Source of the DNA: Allodiplogaster sudhausi
Lineage: Eukaryota; Nematoda; Chromadorea; Rhabditida; Diplogasteridae
NCBI GenBank assembly: GCA_945643635.1
Contig: CALZFC010000164.1
Coordinates: forward strand, 98,501-162,500
Length of the DNA stretch: 64,000 nt
Reading direction: 5' to 3'
Shown: positions 12,879 through 31,775 of the stretch, piece after piece
How positions within the stretch are numbered: position 1 is the stretch's first letter
How the letters are laid out: the number at the start of each line of letters is the position of its first letter
Translations under genes and position numbers: made by a program
Notes under the pieces: model-generated
Database searches by the model: none
What the model saw: only the letters and a program-made list of their open reading frames with translations
Told to the model about the DNA's origin: nothing

Positions 12879-13862
12879 CTTCGGTTGTGAAAACTCAATA
12901 ATAATGATGCTTGGTTTCCTTTTGTACTTGTTTCTTAAATAGTCAAACCATTTGTTTGTTTTTTCTCTTTTGCTGCCAAAGACATCGATATGTGTTTGCA
13001 GACGGGTTTGCAATTAATTTTTTTCTGTGCGTCAAAACCAACAAATTTACGCTTTGTATGTTAATTCGTATCATTGGACGCACAGAAAAACTAAGCTTTT
13101 CAGAAATTAGCACTTCTTACTGACGTAAAATTTCAAGAATATATTCTCTGCTTCTGTCTACTACCCGATAAAACTACGATAAAGATTCTATGAATTTAAA
13201 AAAAAACAACGTCAGAAATAACAGTTTAATTTTACCTTCATTAAAATAAATGGTATGCAAATTGAAACGAACAATGCAGCAACTATACTCACCCAGCGAG
13301 GGGAACATGGCAGAGGTGGTTGTCGAGGGCACCGGCCGAGGCAAGCCACTCGAAGTAGAAGTCGACATGTCTGACAATGAAGGTAATATTGGATGCGAAT
13401 TAAGATGTATAAACTGTTCATTCATTTCGCAAGTGTTCTTACTGTTTTCTCATCTGACACCTCTGTTCACTGAAAGTAATTTGATATCCATTTATAGTTA
13501 CTTCTGCTAATTACATAAATATATATGTATAATTACATAAATATATATGTAGTTGGCAAAGAGCGTCTATTTCTGCGAGATGTTAACTTTTAAACTTTTA
13601 AACTTTATTTTTCAACCTTTATGAAGGGGCTTAAAAAATGTTCATATCAAACGTCGTCAGATCATTGTAATCTTGAAGGTAGACAGATTAAGGAATGGAA
13701 TAGATCGTAACCATGCTCGACGTAGACATCGACGTGCATGCGAGAGAGACACGTCCGGATGACGATGCGGCAGAAGCACGCAAGTATCACGAGAACGATG
13801 CAGATTGGAGTGAGGAAGGACAGCCACGCAGGCTCGGAAGAGGGCGACGAGAATGATGACAT
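8623..13862 (-). CDS. Single-pass membrane protein with PPxY motifs
   Basis: Four minus-strand exons, 13712-13862, 13293-13370, 9191-9319 and 8623-8864, join in phase to exactly 200 codons (199 aa plus stop). The N-terminus MSSFSSPSSEPAW is followed by one hydrophobic helix (FLTPICIVLVILACFC, about residues 16-31) and a Cys/Arg segment (RIVIRTCLSRMHVDVYVEH). The rest is Pro/Ser-rich with two PPxY-type motifs, APPKYEDAM and SPPRYSVL. PPxY motifs bind WW domains, including those of Nedd4-type ubiquitin ligases, so the tail is probably cytoplasmic. There is no cleavable signal; an Nout/Ccyt signal-anchor topology is likely. The 3.97-kb intron (9320-13292) holds exons of a plus-strand gene. AATAAA (minus) lies at 8590-8595, 28 bases past the stop. 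The family is not recognised; further 5' exons cannot be excluded. Confidence 0.75.
9352..9461. mobile_element. Short MITE flanked by TTAA
   Basis: The left end CTTAAAGGAGCCAGAAACTC matches the inverted right end (GAGTTTCGTGCTCCTTTAAG). TTAA occurs at both edges (9352-9355 and 9458-9461). The interior contains GAATTCGCGCCTTTTTGCC, shared with a copy at about 63178-63285. Another isolated end, TAAAGGAGCACGAAACT, lies near 45192. TTAA duplications are typical of piggyBac-like insertion, but the end sequence is not a standard piggyBac end. The left end lies 32 bases upstream of the 9191-9319 exon on the minus strand. Confidence 0.6.
10990..11290 (+). pseudogene. Possible degenerate LINE reverse-transcriptase 3' end
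   Basis: Only the end of the open frame resembles a non-LTR retrotransposon: RSSSYEQRLLNLGLTSLEQH. This matches the common SYEERL..LGL.SLE.RR pattern near the C-terminus of LINE ORF2. Upstream sequence in this frame is not convincing reverse transcriptase, so any copy is badly decayed. It lies in an intron of the plus-strand gene. Confidence 0.35.
11534..11598. repeat. (TA)n microsatellite
   Basis: An uninterrupted run of about 32 TA dinucleotides. It generates spurious open frames on both strands. Confidence 0.97.
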
Positions 13863-16800
13863 CTTTGATGCTTAAACATTTGCATTTGAATTAAGAGTGT
13901 GTAACACGTTTCTTAAAAGAAATAAATAACTAAGAAATATAGCAAAGCAAACAACGACACTAATGTGCACTCTTATATTCCTGCATACTCGACACTTCAG
14001 AAATGTTTTAGGAACAGGAAAGACAAGTTTAAATCATTACTGCATGTCATAAATGTACATGCATATATACATTTTAAGCACTCTTGGAGCCTTGGATATG
14101 AAATATTGCTGAAATGGAACATTTCTCATTCTTCCTTTAGCTGCAAGCGCTTTAAATGTTAATGAACATTATTGTTAGCTTATTTCATATATACATTTGT
14201 AAAAGGAGAAATGCAAGTTGCAAGCCAAAATCAATATAGGCTGATTACATTCTCTGAAAGTGCAAGTTGTCAAGGGCGTCTATTTTTAAATGCAGTTATT
14301 TGTGAACTCGGAAAAAATAAATTGTGTTAATTCTACAGTTTGCAAATTAATACCTGCCTGCATTCTTTTTTCATCGAATACTGAAAAATAAGATTCGCTC
14401 TTCGTGGCCGGAGTAACGCTTCGTTTTTATGCATATACATAAGTGTTGCAGGGTAGGGGGGAAACAGTGGAGATTTCTACATGGGTTTGGCTGATAATTC
14501 AGGCGTAGTAAGCAAGAGTAAAAAAAGCCAGTAAAATCTAACTTCTTCGGCAAAGAGAGAAAGTTGGAAAAGACAAGAATATGATGGAAGTAAAAGAAGC
14601 TGCCAAATGAAATGCAGTAGGCTAAGGTATTAAGAGCGGAAGGAGAAGAAAATACAAAGAAGCGGATTAGCAGGTAAGCGTGGGCAGAGGAAGGATAAGA
14701 GAAGGGTGCGGATGTGGCCAAGTCGCCGGCATTGTTGCAGCCCACATACATACATGATACGATGCTTGATATATAGCGTAAATATCCGGTGAGAAATAAT
14801 CCTGACGAATTGTATTATAAATCGGCCTAAACACATATTGTACTTGGACACATTTCGACATCTTTTCACTGATAAAAAGGATTGTCGGTAAAGGAAATAA
14901 ATATGTATGTAGAGATACAAGGAGCAATATTCAATAGCGTTCAAGGCTAACGTTGTAAATGATGTGCGGATGTAATCGAAAATGCAGCATGCTGCCACAA
15001 TTACATCACCCAACAAAATCGTGAACATGCCATTTGGGACTGGAACACTTGATTCGAGAATTCACTTTTGCTCCAGTCTTTAACTCTCTACCTCTCTTTT
15101 CAATCGCTTGCTCTCTTTCGCTCTCCTCTCGTTGTTCAACCCATGTACAGAGCTCTGCCTTCTTTCGCTATCCTCTTCTCTCGATTTGCATATGCAGACA
15201 GTATTAAACAGTTTGTAAGGTTATTGGCGGTCGCAAAATGATCATTCGAAAAAAAACGAATACCGAGAAAGTTGAGGAGGGAAGAGTATTAGCAAGAGAA
15301 CAAAAGAATGGACGAAATGTTGGAAGGTGAAGTTATGTTTCAGCCTACTTTTTCGGCGTGAATGATAGAAAGTATCTAATCAGACGCCCTTTCATGAGCC
15401 CAAATCCAGCTCCGACTGAAAAATATCCTAACTCTTCAAATTGTACAGCAAAGTGGCTTCTTTTGTTCGAGATATTACTATTTCACGGACTTCTCTAATT
15501 CTCTCTCTCTCAGTTTACCGCTGAGGCTAAACAATTTCGCTCCCTTCTTTCCCTCCCTCACTTGTTGCTGTCTCTCTCTCTCTCCCTCTTTTTCCACTGT
15601 CTGAAAGTCACTGAATGCAGCAACGCTTCTCGCTATGGGTGTCAAAAAAGGACAAATATAGCCTCTGTGTGCACCCTCCAGCTATGCCCCCCTTTTGCAT
15701 GGACATCCTGACCAGTGGCATGAGCCACTAGTACACCACATTCTTCTCAGTCCATCTGCTACTATATCATCTCTCTTTCTCTCTCTCTCTCTCTCACTCT
15801 CTCTCTCTGCCGCTCTTTGTCTTTCGCACACTCTCTCATCTCTTTCTCTCTTGAGCAGTTAGTTAAGCACACATTTGGGGGCCAGAATGTCGAGTTGTGT
15901 TCGATCAAAACAAGAGAAACGAATTTGAGAAAATTAAAATCAATTGTCTGCTGAAAAGGTTAGAAGTGAAGATGTTGATGGAAAGGGTTTCCTTGTCTGA
16001 CCATGAGAACGCGGTCGATTTTCAGCCGTTTCCACTGACGCCAGGCAACCAGCCGTTGCCAGCTCATTTTCGGTGGCTCTTTCTTTCAAATCAGCAGTCA
16101 AAGCTTTTAAAGAGGGAATCAAATGAATGAATGACCCAATAATCTACAATTAAAATAAATATGAGACTTATTTTCACGTAAGCCGAGATAAAGAAATCGA
16201 AGACGATCATTTGCACCTGCAGATTAATGAATATTAGCCTGATTAATAAGTACAATTTAACTAATAAGTTTAAAAAATTAAGTCGTGAGGTAAAACGTTC
16301 ATGACATGTTGACATGTTAAAGAAATTTGAAGCCTTTCAGTTATTGAGCAACGTTTAAATACAACGATTTTACTTTCACGTTAATATTTTCAACCATACG
16401 CTCTTTACTGATTTTCGTATTTTTATGAAACGCATCTTTATGGGTTAATCAAAAAAAATCAGCAAGGAATTCTCACTACCCATATCCCTGTTTAAGCCAT
16501 AAGACCTCAATTTTCTCTTCGCTTGCCAGATAGAGGCTGTCATTACGTTACTTGAATAAAAGCATCACTTACGCTTTGTTGCTATCTTATATTTTTACTG
16601 GCTAGTCCATTATGATCCTAGCCCTTGTCATGCTCCTTACCATTTCCCCATTCCTTCCTCTCAAGCTTACTACGGATTTTCACCCACCTAGCCCTCGCCA
16701 TCCCCGAGAAAGAATCGAGACTACTGCCACTCTCTGACAAAGAGTGACGCGATGGCACACCGAGTTCAAGGCTCGGCTTGGCGCAACTATAATTCCTTCT

Positions 16801-17207
16801 TTGCTTTCTCGCACTCATCCTTAGCCGCGTCATACTCTTGCCCTCTCTTCTTTATTCAAACTCTTCCCTTCTCTGGTCTGCTCTTCTCTCTTTCTGTTCT
16901 AGTTCCAAACCTCTCTCTCTCTCTATCCATCGCTCTCTCTCTCAACCTCTTTTTCTCTTCGTTTCACCGTTGCATATCTCTCTATTCGCCTCTTCAATTA
17001 CTCCCTCAATCTCTGTTTCTTTTGCCTCCCCTTCCTCTTTGTGGCCGTTTCTCTGCCCTCTCTGCAACGATCCAGAGTGTATCCTCTTCCTTTACTTTTT
17101 TCATACAACAAGTCGCCCGCGTTCGCCGGAGCTTCCCCCCTTATTCGGCAACAGTTGCTGCTCACAATTACCACAGTCGCGCCGGTAGAGAGAAGAGAGT
17201 CCAGACT

Positions 17208-17259
<52 letters not shown>

Positions 17260-17791
17260 ACAGGGAGGAGATGGAGGAGGTGCAGAAGGAAAATAATGAA
17301 AAAGAAAAATATAGGTAGATGGAGAGAGAAATATAGAGAGGAAGAGAGAAAGAAAGAAACACGACTCCTCTCAAACCACCTCTCGCTTCCTGGCTGTTTC
17401 CTTTTATCCTTCGCCAAGCCTTCTTCTAATCTGACGATTATGTCGTGGGCGTGTCCCTGCCTCTCACATTGTCATCTCTGCCTTTCTTCACCCCTTCTGC
17501 GTCAAGGTCTAGATCACCAAAAGGGCAGTTGTATCCGGCAAAAACAGCCGAGCCCATTGCACACTTGCTCCTCTCTTGCTGCCTCAGGTGTAGGACTGGA
17601 ATAGGCTTTCACGGCCTGGTGTAGGTAAAATACGGTTCGAGAAGAGTGTCAAGTATGTATTTTCATTGTTGGATGAAAATAGTTTTTAATAGTACTTTCA
17701 AAATGAAAAAACTCTTCGTCTCGTGGAATGCGCTTTACTTTGAATTTTTTTTAAAGATATTAGAAAGATTTAAAAATAGTTCTAGGCGTGA
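13863..17791. other. Intergenic region, no gene recognised
   Basis: The 3.9 kb lie between the 5' ends of the PPxY gene (minus) and the ground-like gene (plus). The left part is AT-rich. From 15060 onward come pyrimidine-rich blocks (15060-15870, 16830-17050), and a (GA)n run lies at about 17205-17257. Any promoters for the two divergent genes should lie here, but I see no identifiable core elements. Confidence 0.5.
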
Positions 17792-20700
17792 ATGAAGGCC
17801 TTGCTTGTGCTGGTTGCTGCTGTGCAGCTGCTGCCTCGCTGTGTATCGGGTGGCTCTTGCATGTCATTGCCTTTTCCGTCTCGCTGCCAGCCGCGTCCCT
17901 TCTATCCGTCGTATCATCAACAACAAGGCGGCGGCTACGCGAGTCCCTACGGCGTTCCGGTCGGCTATGGCAGCTATGGCGGCAGTGGCTATGGAGCACT
18001 GCCGGTTGGCTTCGGGCCGGGACCGGCCGCCGGGTACGCCACGGCGCCCCAGCCGCATCCTCAGCCTCTTCCGCAGCCTCAGCCACTTCCGCAGCCTCAG
18101 CCTCTTCCACAGCCACAACCACAGCCATACGTCGGCCCCTTCACGAATCAACAGACTCTAGTGCAGCCAGCACCACATCAAGGTTATATTTTAGCATACA
18201 TTTTTGCACATCATTTATTGCTTTAATGTTTATTCATTTGCATATCATGTTTTTATAAACAAAATAAAAAATGGGTCAGTTATTTCACTTGTCCACAATA
18301 ATAGGCACGGAAAATAAGTATTTTTAATGATAAATATAAAAACATTACAGCATGAGTATCTCAATACTTTAAAAATTCACAGGTTCAAGTGAGCGCGTAG
18401 GTAAATATATTACAACTTTATTTCACAATCAGGGACTGTGCCCGGTCAATTTTCATAAAATGGTAAAGAAGGATATTCATGTTTTTTTTCTCTAAAAATA
18501 ATTCCTTTTGAGGCACGTATGTCGTTCCGCCACTGGTGCAGCCGCCCCCTGTCGGTAAGTTATAGTAACAATCACATTAACAATGAGAAAATCCGTGACT
18601 CTGTCTAACAGTTCTTTGCTTTGATAGCATAACTTCTTACACCCGATCCAATATTTGCGTAGGGAAAGCTATTTTTGTTATTGCTTCCCAATAGGGTATT
18701 TCAAACGGTCTTGCCCTTATTTTTTCTGTAGAATCTGTCATCGGGTGGCTTACTTCCTTTCAAGTTATCCTCATCTTTATAGCTCCGACGCGTGTTGCGC
18801 CGCCGATGCCGTCAGAGGAGGACGAAGAGAAAGCAGCCACGACGACTCCTCGACCTACCGCCGTCACGGCTGTCCCTGATGAGGCAGAGACGCAGAGGAC
18901 GGGTGGCAGCGACGACTCCGTTAGCATCAAGGACATTGCTGTCGGTTCTTCACTTTCGCCTAATGTAACTTTGAAATAAATGATTCTCAGAATTGTTTTT
19001 GTTTAATTCTATCAACCTGAACATGACCGTTGGACTTTTCTTTGTGTGGTTAAATATGATAAACATAAAATTACGCGAGCCACGTTTGGAACCACGTTTG
19101 TTTAAAAGAGGACGTGCGAAATCACATTCTCACGTGATATTTCGCATGTCGCATACACCGACACATGAAAATAACGCGCGCTAATGAGAGTGCGAACGGC
19201 CTCTGCTTGTTTGAGATCTTTCATAATTTTCTCCTTTAAGGACATCTTTGACGAGCTGGACACGAAGGAGGAGCAAGAGCTCCTCGCCTCGGCTGCCGCC
19301 GCCGCATCAGAAGCCTCCGAGAAAGCCAGCAAGCCGCATCGGACGGACACTTCCAGCGTAAGCGACTTTTTTTTTGCATTTGTCATGAAAAGAGATTTTT
19401 TCTCCTGCACCATCTCCTGTATAATCACAAAAGTGAATGGAAATGATTGTTAGAATTCATCGGTTTTTTTTGGGGATATAGCTTGTATTCTCTCTAATTT
19501 TGGAATTGTTTCTGCGTTTGGGGAGGGGGGGGGGGTGGGTTAGAAAGATGTCAAAGTTAGCAGAAGGAATGAGAAACACACATTTTCCATTCGCACCATT
19601 TGATTATGTATGCATGTGCACAACAAAAGTGTTTGCATACTCTGATTGGCTGCACAAAGGTGTACAACTCCAATTTGTTTTCGTCGTTTCTCGCTATCCA
19701 AGCGTAAAATTGTCTGGCTCAAGGGCTTTCCTCAGTCAGTGATCATGTTGGTTTGAAGTGGCCTAGTGCTGGCTGTTTCCCACTTCTCTCGCGACCTTGA
19801 GCGCCGACAACACGCCTCGGGCCATTGCCAGAGTCAGAGTAAATAATAGCACACACACACACACACACACACAGGCGTACAAGGCCTTCTTACGACCTTA
19901 AGTCGCCTCCCGCCTCATCTTCTGAGGGCGGAGAAGATACATAGATGATGGTAGGGATTAAGCGCCGACCTTTGCGACCGATTAGTCGCACCACCACTGA
20001 TCGCGAGCATGACGGGGAGTTTAGGAGTGCGAGGTCGGGAAACAGTTTACTGCTTCAACTATTGTTCAGCCACAAAAGAGCTGGTCACATCATGAAGATA
20101 TGCAAAATGTATCGTTAGAAAAGCTTTTCTAGGCCAAGGACATGCTTTACTTGCGGCCGTTGGATGCCGCGACACGCAGCGGGCCATATAGACCAACGCT
20201 CATTGTTAGTTTATGATACCCTATACTATTATTTGTATGCCATTATGAGGGCTGTCCACATTGTGATTGTGCCAAAGAGTGACACATTGCTTGGATATAC
20301 TAATCACATTTCTTGTAATTCAATGCATTTGACTCTCTCTGATTCAGGGCAGTATGGACGACACTTCAAAGGGAAGCGTATCATCGACTCATCACGTCGA
20401 ACAGGCACTCATCCCACAGTCCAAGCTGGTCCCAGACCCCGTCATTGAGACTTCAGCACATGGCGTTCACCCGAGTTCTTCGGCGAGTTCAGCGGGTATG
20501 AAAAATATATACAATTACTAATTTTCTTTACAAGTGTACAAATTGGCTCTATTAACTCGATGGAAAAAAGTCAAAATATCGACAACAACAAAAATAACGG
20601 CAATGAATAAATAAGGGTCGTACGCCGTCGCGCCGGCGCCTTCTGGTTCTTCTGTGATCTACACTCGTCCGCAGCCGTCCTACCCCTCTGGTCCCTATGT

Positions 20701-21580
20701 CATTTCCCAGCCCGCTCCACAGAGCTATGGGGCACCGTGCTCAGCACCAATATATTCACAAGGTATCTCACCAGTTGTTGTGCCTGGAGATTTAATTTAA
20801 ATTTTTTTTCGATATTTTAGTGATACTGCTATACAGTGAAAGGCTGCTTATTCTACGTAAAACTTTTAGGCGGACCGCTGCCACTGATGGATTGCTGCAG
20901 CAAGTGTCGTAATCCGTGCCGCTATCGTGTTAAGCGACAGGTACATTTTACCATATTGCACCATTTATCAGGATCATTGATCACGAAAGACAATGCAGAA
21001 AAGAATTGAATGAAATGTAAACGAGGAATTGAAGTAAATTTCAGCTAGGCGCGCGCACATTGGATGGCCGCCGAGTGACGGACACCCCGCCGGTCGCCAA
21101 GGACAGCCGCTGCAACAGCTTCGAGCTCAAGCACATCATGATGAAGGTTGAGAAACGAAGTATTTAAGCCGAGCTTTAATATGGAATATCATTGACGTAT
21201 GAAAATAATTTCGGTGATAATGTATGCTTCAGAAGAGCAGTTGTTTCGTGTCGGCGAATATTTTATTATACATATTAATATTCTTTTAAAGCTTATCCAT
21301 ACATTTATTAGGTAACGACCACCACTCCGGCCTTGTCGAAACGGCTGATTCAGAAAGCCGCAGAGGAGCAGCTTGGCGGCCTCTTCTCCGTTTTCTGCTC
21401 AAAAGAGGTATGCTCATGGAAAACACGTCTGAAGTGATCATTTTGTATTTACTATCTGTACAATTATAGTTGGTTTTGGCTGATTATGACAACATTTAGG
21501 ACTTCACTTATACATCGCGCGCCGAATTCTTCTGTCAAACGAGCAGGAATGATGTCGTCTGCTTTGCTTTCCGACATTGA
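17792..21580 (+). CDS. Secreted protein with C-terminal ground-like domain
   Basis: Ten exons join in phase to 444 codons (443 aa): 17792-18182, 18513-18554, 18783-18919, 19241-19357, 20348-20495, 20616-20762, 20870-20940, 21045-21146, 21312-21407 and 21500-21580. It starts with a signal peptide (MKALLVLVAAVQLLPRCVSG). A long Gly/Tyr/Pro/Gln region follows with QPLPQPQ repeats, then acidic and Ala/Ser-rich segments. A CCSKCRNPC cluster precedes the ground-like domain (about residues 352-443), which shows DSRCNSFELK, SKRLIQKAAEEQ, LFSVFCSKEDFTY, FFCQTSR and VVCFAF. Ground-like proteins belong to the hedgehog-related group of nematodes and are thought to act extracellularly, often in cuticle and epidermis. 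The exon 3 donor is ambiguous: GTTAGC at 18920 or GTCGGT at 18941, both in phase. AATAAA lies at 21632-21637. Confidence 0.93.
19850..20200. repeat. (CA)n tract and GC-rich segment inside the long intron
   Basis: An intron of the ground-like gene (19358-20347) contains (CA)n at about 19850-19874. A GC-rich block follows with a small hairpin (ATCTTCTGAGGGCGGAGAAGAT region, about 19918-19938). There is also an imperfect direct repeat: GCCGACAACACGCCTCGGGCC near 19803 and GCCGCGACACGCAGCGGGCC near 20166. No protein or RNA family is recognised; it looks like inserted or repeat-derived DNA. Confidence 0.45.
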
Positions 21581-22375
21581 TTATTGTTAGAAGAACAAAA
21601 TTCCGCCGTGCTCATTACCCACTGAAGACTGAATAAATCTACATATCTCCGAATCAAATGGACATGTCGCCTGTTGCGATAAACTAGCTCATTTGTTGTC
21701 TTTCACTCTTGCATTTAAACCCATCATCCTATTTATCGTTGCATATACATACATATTGCCGTCATTTTTGCTGCAAAATTTGTCAACGCAAGAATCATGC
21801 AATGTTTTATTACGTATGATTTTGTATGAAAATCGAATGCGTTGTACGTTTAGATTATAATATGATGTTAGCGTAAATCAAGGAAAAGGAGAAAGAGCGA
21901 CCATTCAGTGTACTATGTGTTCGTCAGAAAACATGATACTCAAACAAGCTCTATTTCACTTTTGAAAAAAAACATAATATCGCTTTCAAATTTTAACTTA
22001 CAGTTGAAAAGGAATGCCGACAATTAAACCGCAAGTTATTCGTGGTCTTCCCGGATCTAGCAATTATTGTGACTGATACATTTCTATATTATCTTTGTTG
22101 TGATACCGCGTCATGATATGGAGCGAGAGTGAGGAAGGTCAGTATAAACAGTGGAAGCGAACTACATACATACATACTCATAGAAATATTCACATTTATG
22201 AATTTCTCCCACCGTTTCGCTTAATCGCCGTAAGGCAGGAGACCAGTAGTTTTGTAGCTGCGAGAGCAATTTTACATATTAAAATGAATCGAATCGTACA
22301 TGACAAATATATGACCATTGTTATAAGAATTAGATCGGCAGTAGAGCAGTTTTGAAAAGAAAGAGAAATAAACAG
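21581..22375. other. Convergent 3' region between ground-like gene and kinase
   Basis: The two genes end tail to tail about 0.8 kb apart. The sequence is AT-rich; apart from the polyadenylation signal of the ground-like gene I see no gene or repeat here. Confidence 0.6.
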
Positions 22376-29984
<7,609 letters not shown>

Positions 29985-31548
29985 AAGCTGGCGAGGCTGC
30001 AAGGGTGGAAGTCTTTGGAGGGCTGTTTGAGATCTCCCATTCGGGATACTCGTAACTTGGATTCATTTCATTCGATGCAAGATCAAACATCTTTCAACAA
30101 GCATGACTATCACTAGAACTAAACAAATAGTTTTAAATGAGCGATACTGGTTTAACTTCTGTTGTGTCTCTCCAGATACGGAGAGTATGATGTGTGTGTG
30201 TGGGTTTGCCTAGACGAGAGGCGGGTAGAGGTTAAATACGAGGGAAGAGACCACCGCTTGTCTGAAAGAACAGGGAACAAAGTGAAAAATAAGAAGCACT
30301 GTTGAATGAACGAGACTCATGTAGGGTATTGTTCTTATAATAATAGCGGAAATATAGATACAAAGTCACTAATTGTAAGAGAAGTCAAGTAGAGATGACC
30401 ACAACAACAAACTACGATGTGTGGTGGCTTAAGGCTATCTCTTCAAGATCTAGTTAAGGGAACATGTTCTGAAGGAGAAAGCAAGAGACAAAGCGTGCCG
30501 AAATTGCTCTTTACAACTGCATATGTACTATACTGTTTGGGATATCGAAAAACATATATTCACATACAATTTTGACGCTTGTTCCTACTTTTTGAACACA
30601 TCTTCTTCTCTTTTCGTCACATGTCACTCAATCGATCTTCCACGAGTGCAGTTACACGCAATGTTTGCGCGTACTGAAGAAACAAAAGCGATCTTTGCCA
30701 CTCAACTTGTTGCATATATAAGTCCTAAAACAAAAGGAGATAGATAGTATAGAAGTAAAATATATTTATTTATTTATTTACCTATTTGAGTAGAAGTTTA
30801 AAAATAAAATACAATGATATTCACAAAATTTTATCAGGCACAAAGAGATGCTAACATTTTTAATTTTACACTTTCCAAAGCCTTACAGGTATTCTGAATT
30901 CTGTTTCAGTCAATCGGGCCAAAAATAGAGAAATGCACATATGTACGTCTTGGATTTCTTGAAGATAATCGAGCAACCGGACAAACTAGGTTTCAAAAGG
31001 AGACATGGTTCCGTTTCACATTTCACTAACTGGGGGCATAACAATTCTGTGAAACTGTAAAAACATGTAAAAGAGTGAACATTTTTCTTGACACATTATA
31101 TTTTTCTGATATACATACATACGCGTGGGGCTTCCAATCAAGTAAACGTCATTTAAAAGCACTGTGACATAAATTAGTTCAACTAGTTATTTCTTTTTCT
31201 ATTTCTAATATAAACATTTCATGAAATTCATAAACTAATCCACTTAAACGTCATAGCGCACTGGAGCCGTAACTTTGTGTTTGCGATCAAAAATAAAAAA
31301 AATTTTATTAGTAGAATGACTGCACGGGGACACACTGTTGCATGCCCCTCTACGACCCATCACTGAACTCTATCACCGAAAGTAAAGGGATGCGCTTCTC
31401 TCCAGCACTCGGTCGTGAATACGGCTGAGTTGAGTACAAAATCGGATTGCGACTAGGAGACCAATCGTGATGGAGAAAAGAGAACAAGAGTGGATGAGAA
31501 TAATAGGTAGGAGATGTACTAGAAGAGCCAAGAGGGAGCAGTGAAAGG

Positions 31549-31601
<53 letters not shown>

Positions 31602-31740
31602 TGAAATATAGAGAGAAAGGCTTTGTCTCTTCGATACCAGAGAGGGGCATATGCATGACCTTGCTGACGTGTTCATGGACATTCCAGAGGGCGAATATCA
31701 AATGGAGTATTGGATGATAGTCATCAACATATTTCTAGCT

Positions 31741-31775
<35 letters not shown>

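Noticed and set aside
15940..16122. Minus-strand exon candidate (ERATENELATAG...)
   Set aside because: Composition looks coding-like, but no phase-compatible neighbouring exon or start and stop context was found.
16752..17604. Overlapping frames of 188 and 187 codons
   Set aside because: They translate CT/GA tracts into Ser/Leu or Arg/Glu repeats and appear in several frames on both strands, which is typical of microsatellites.
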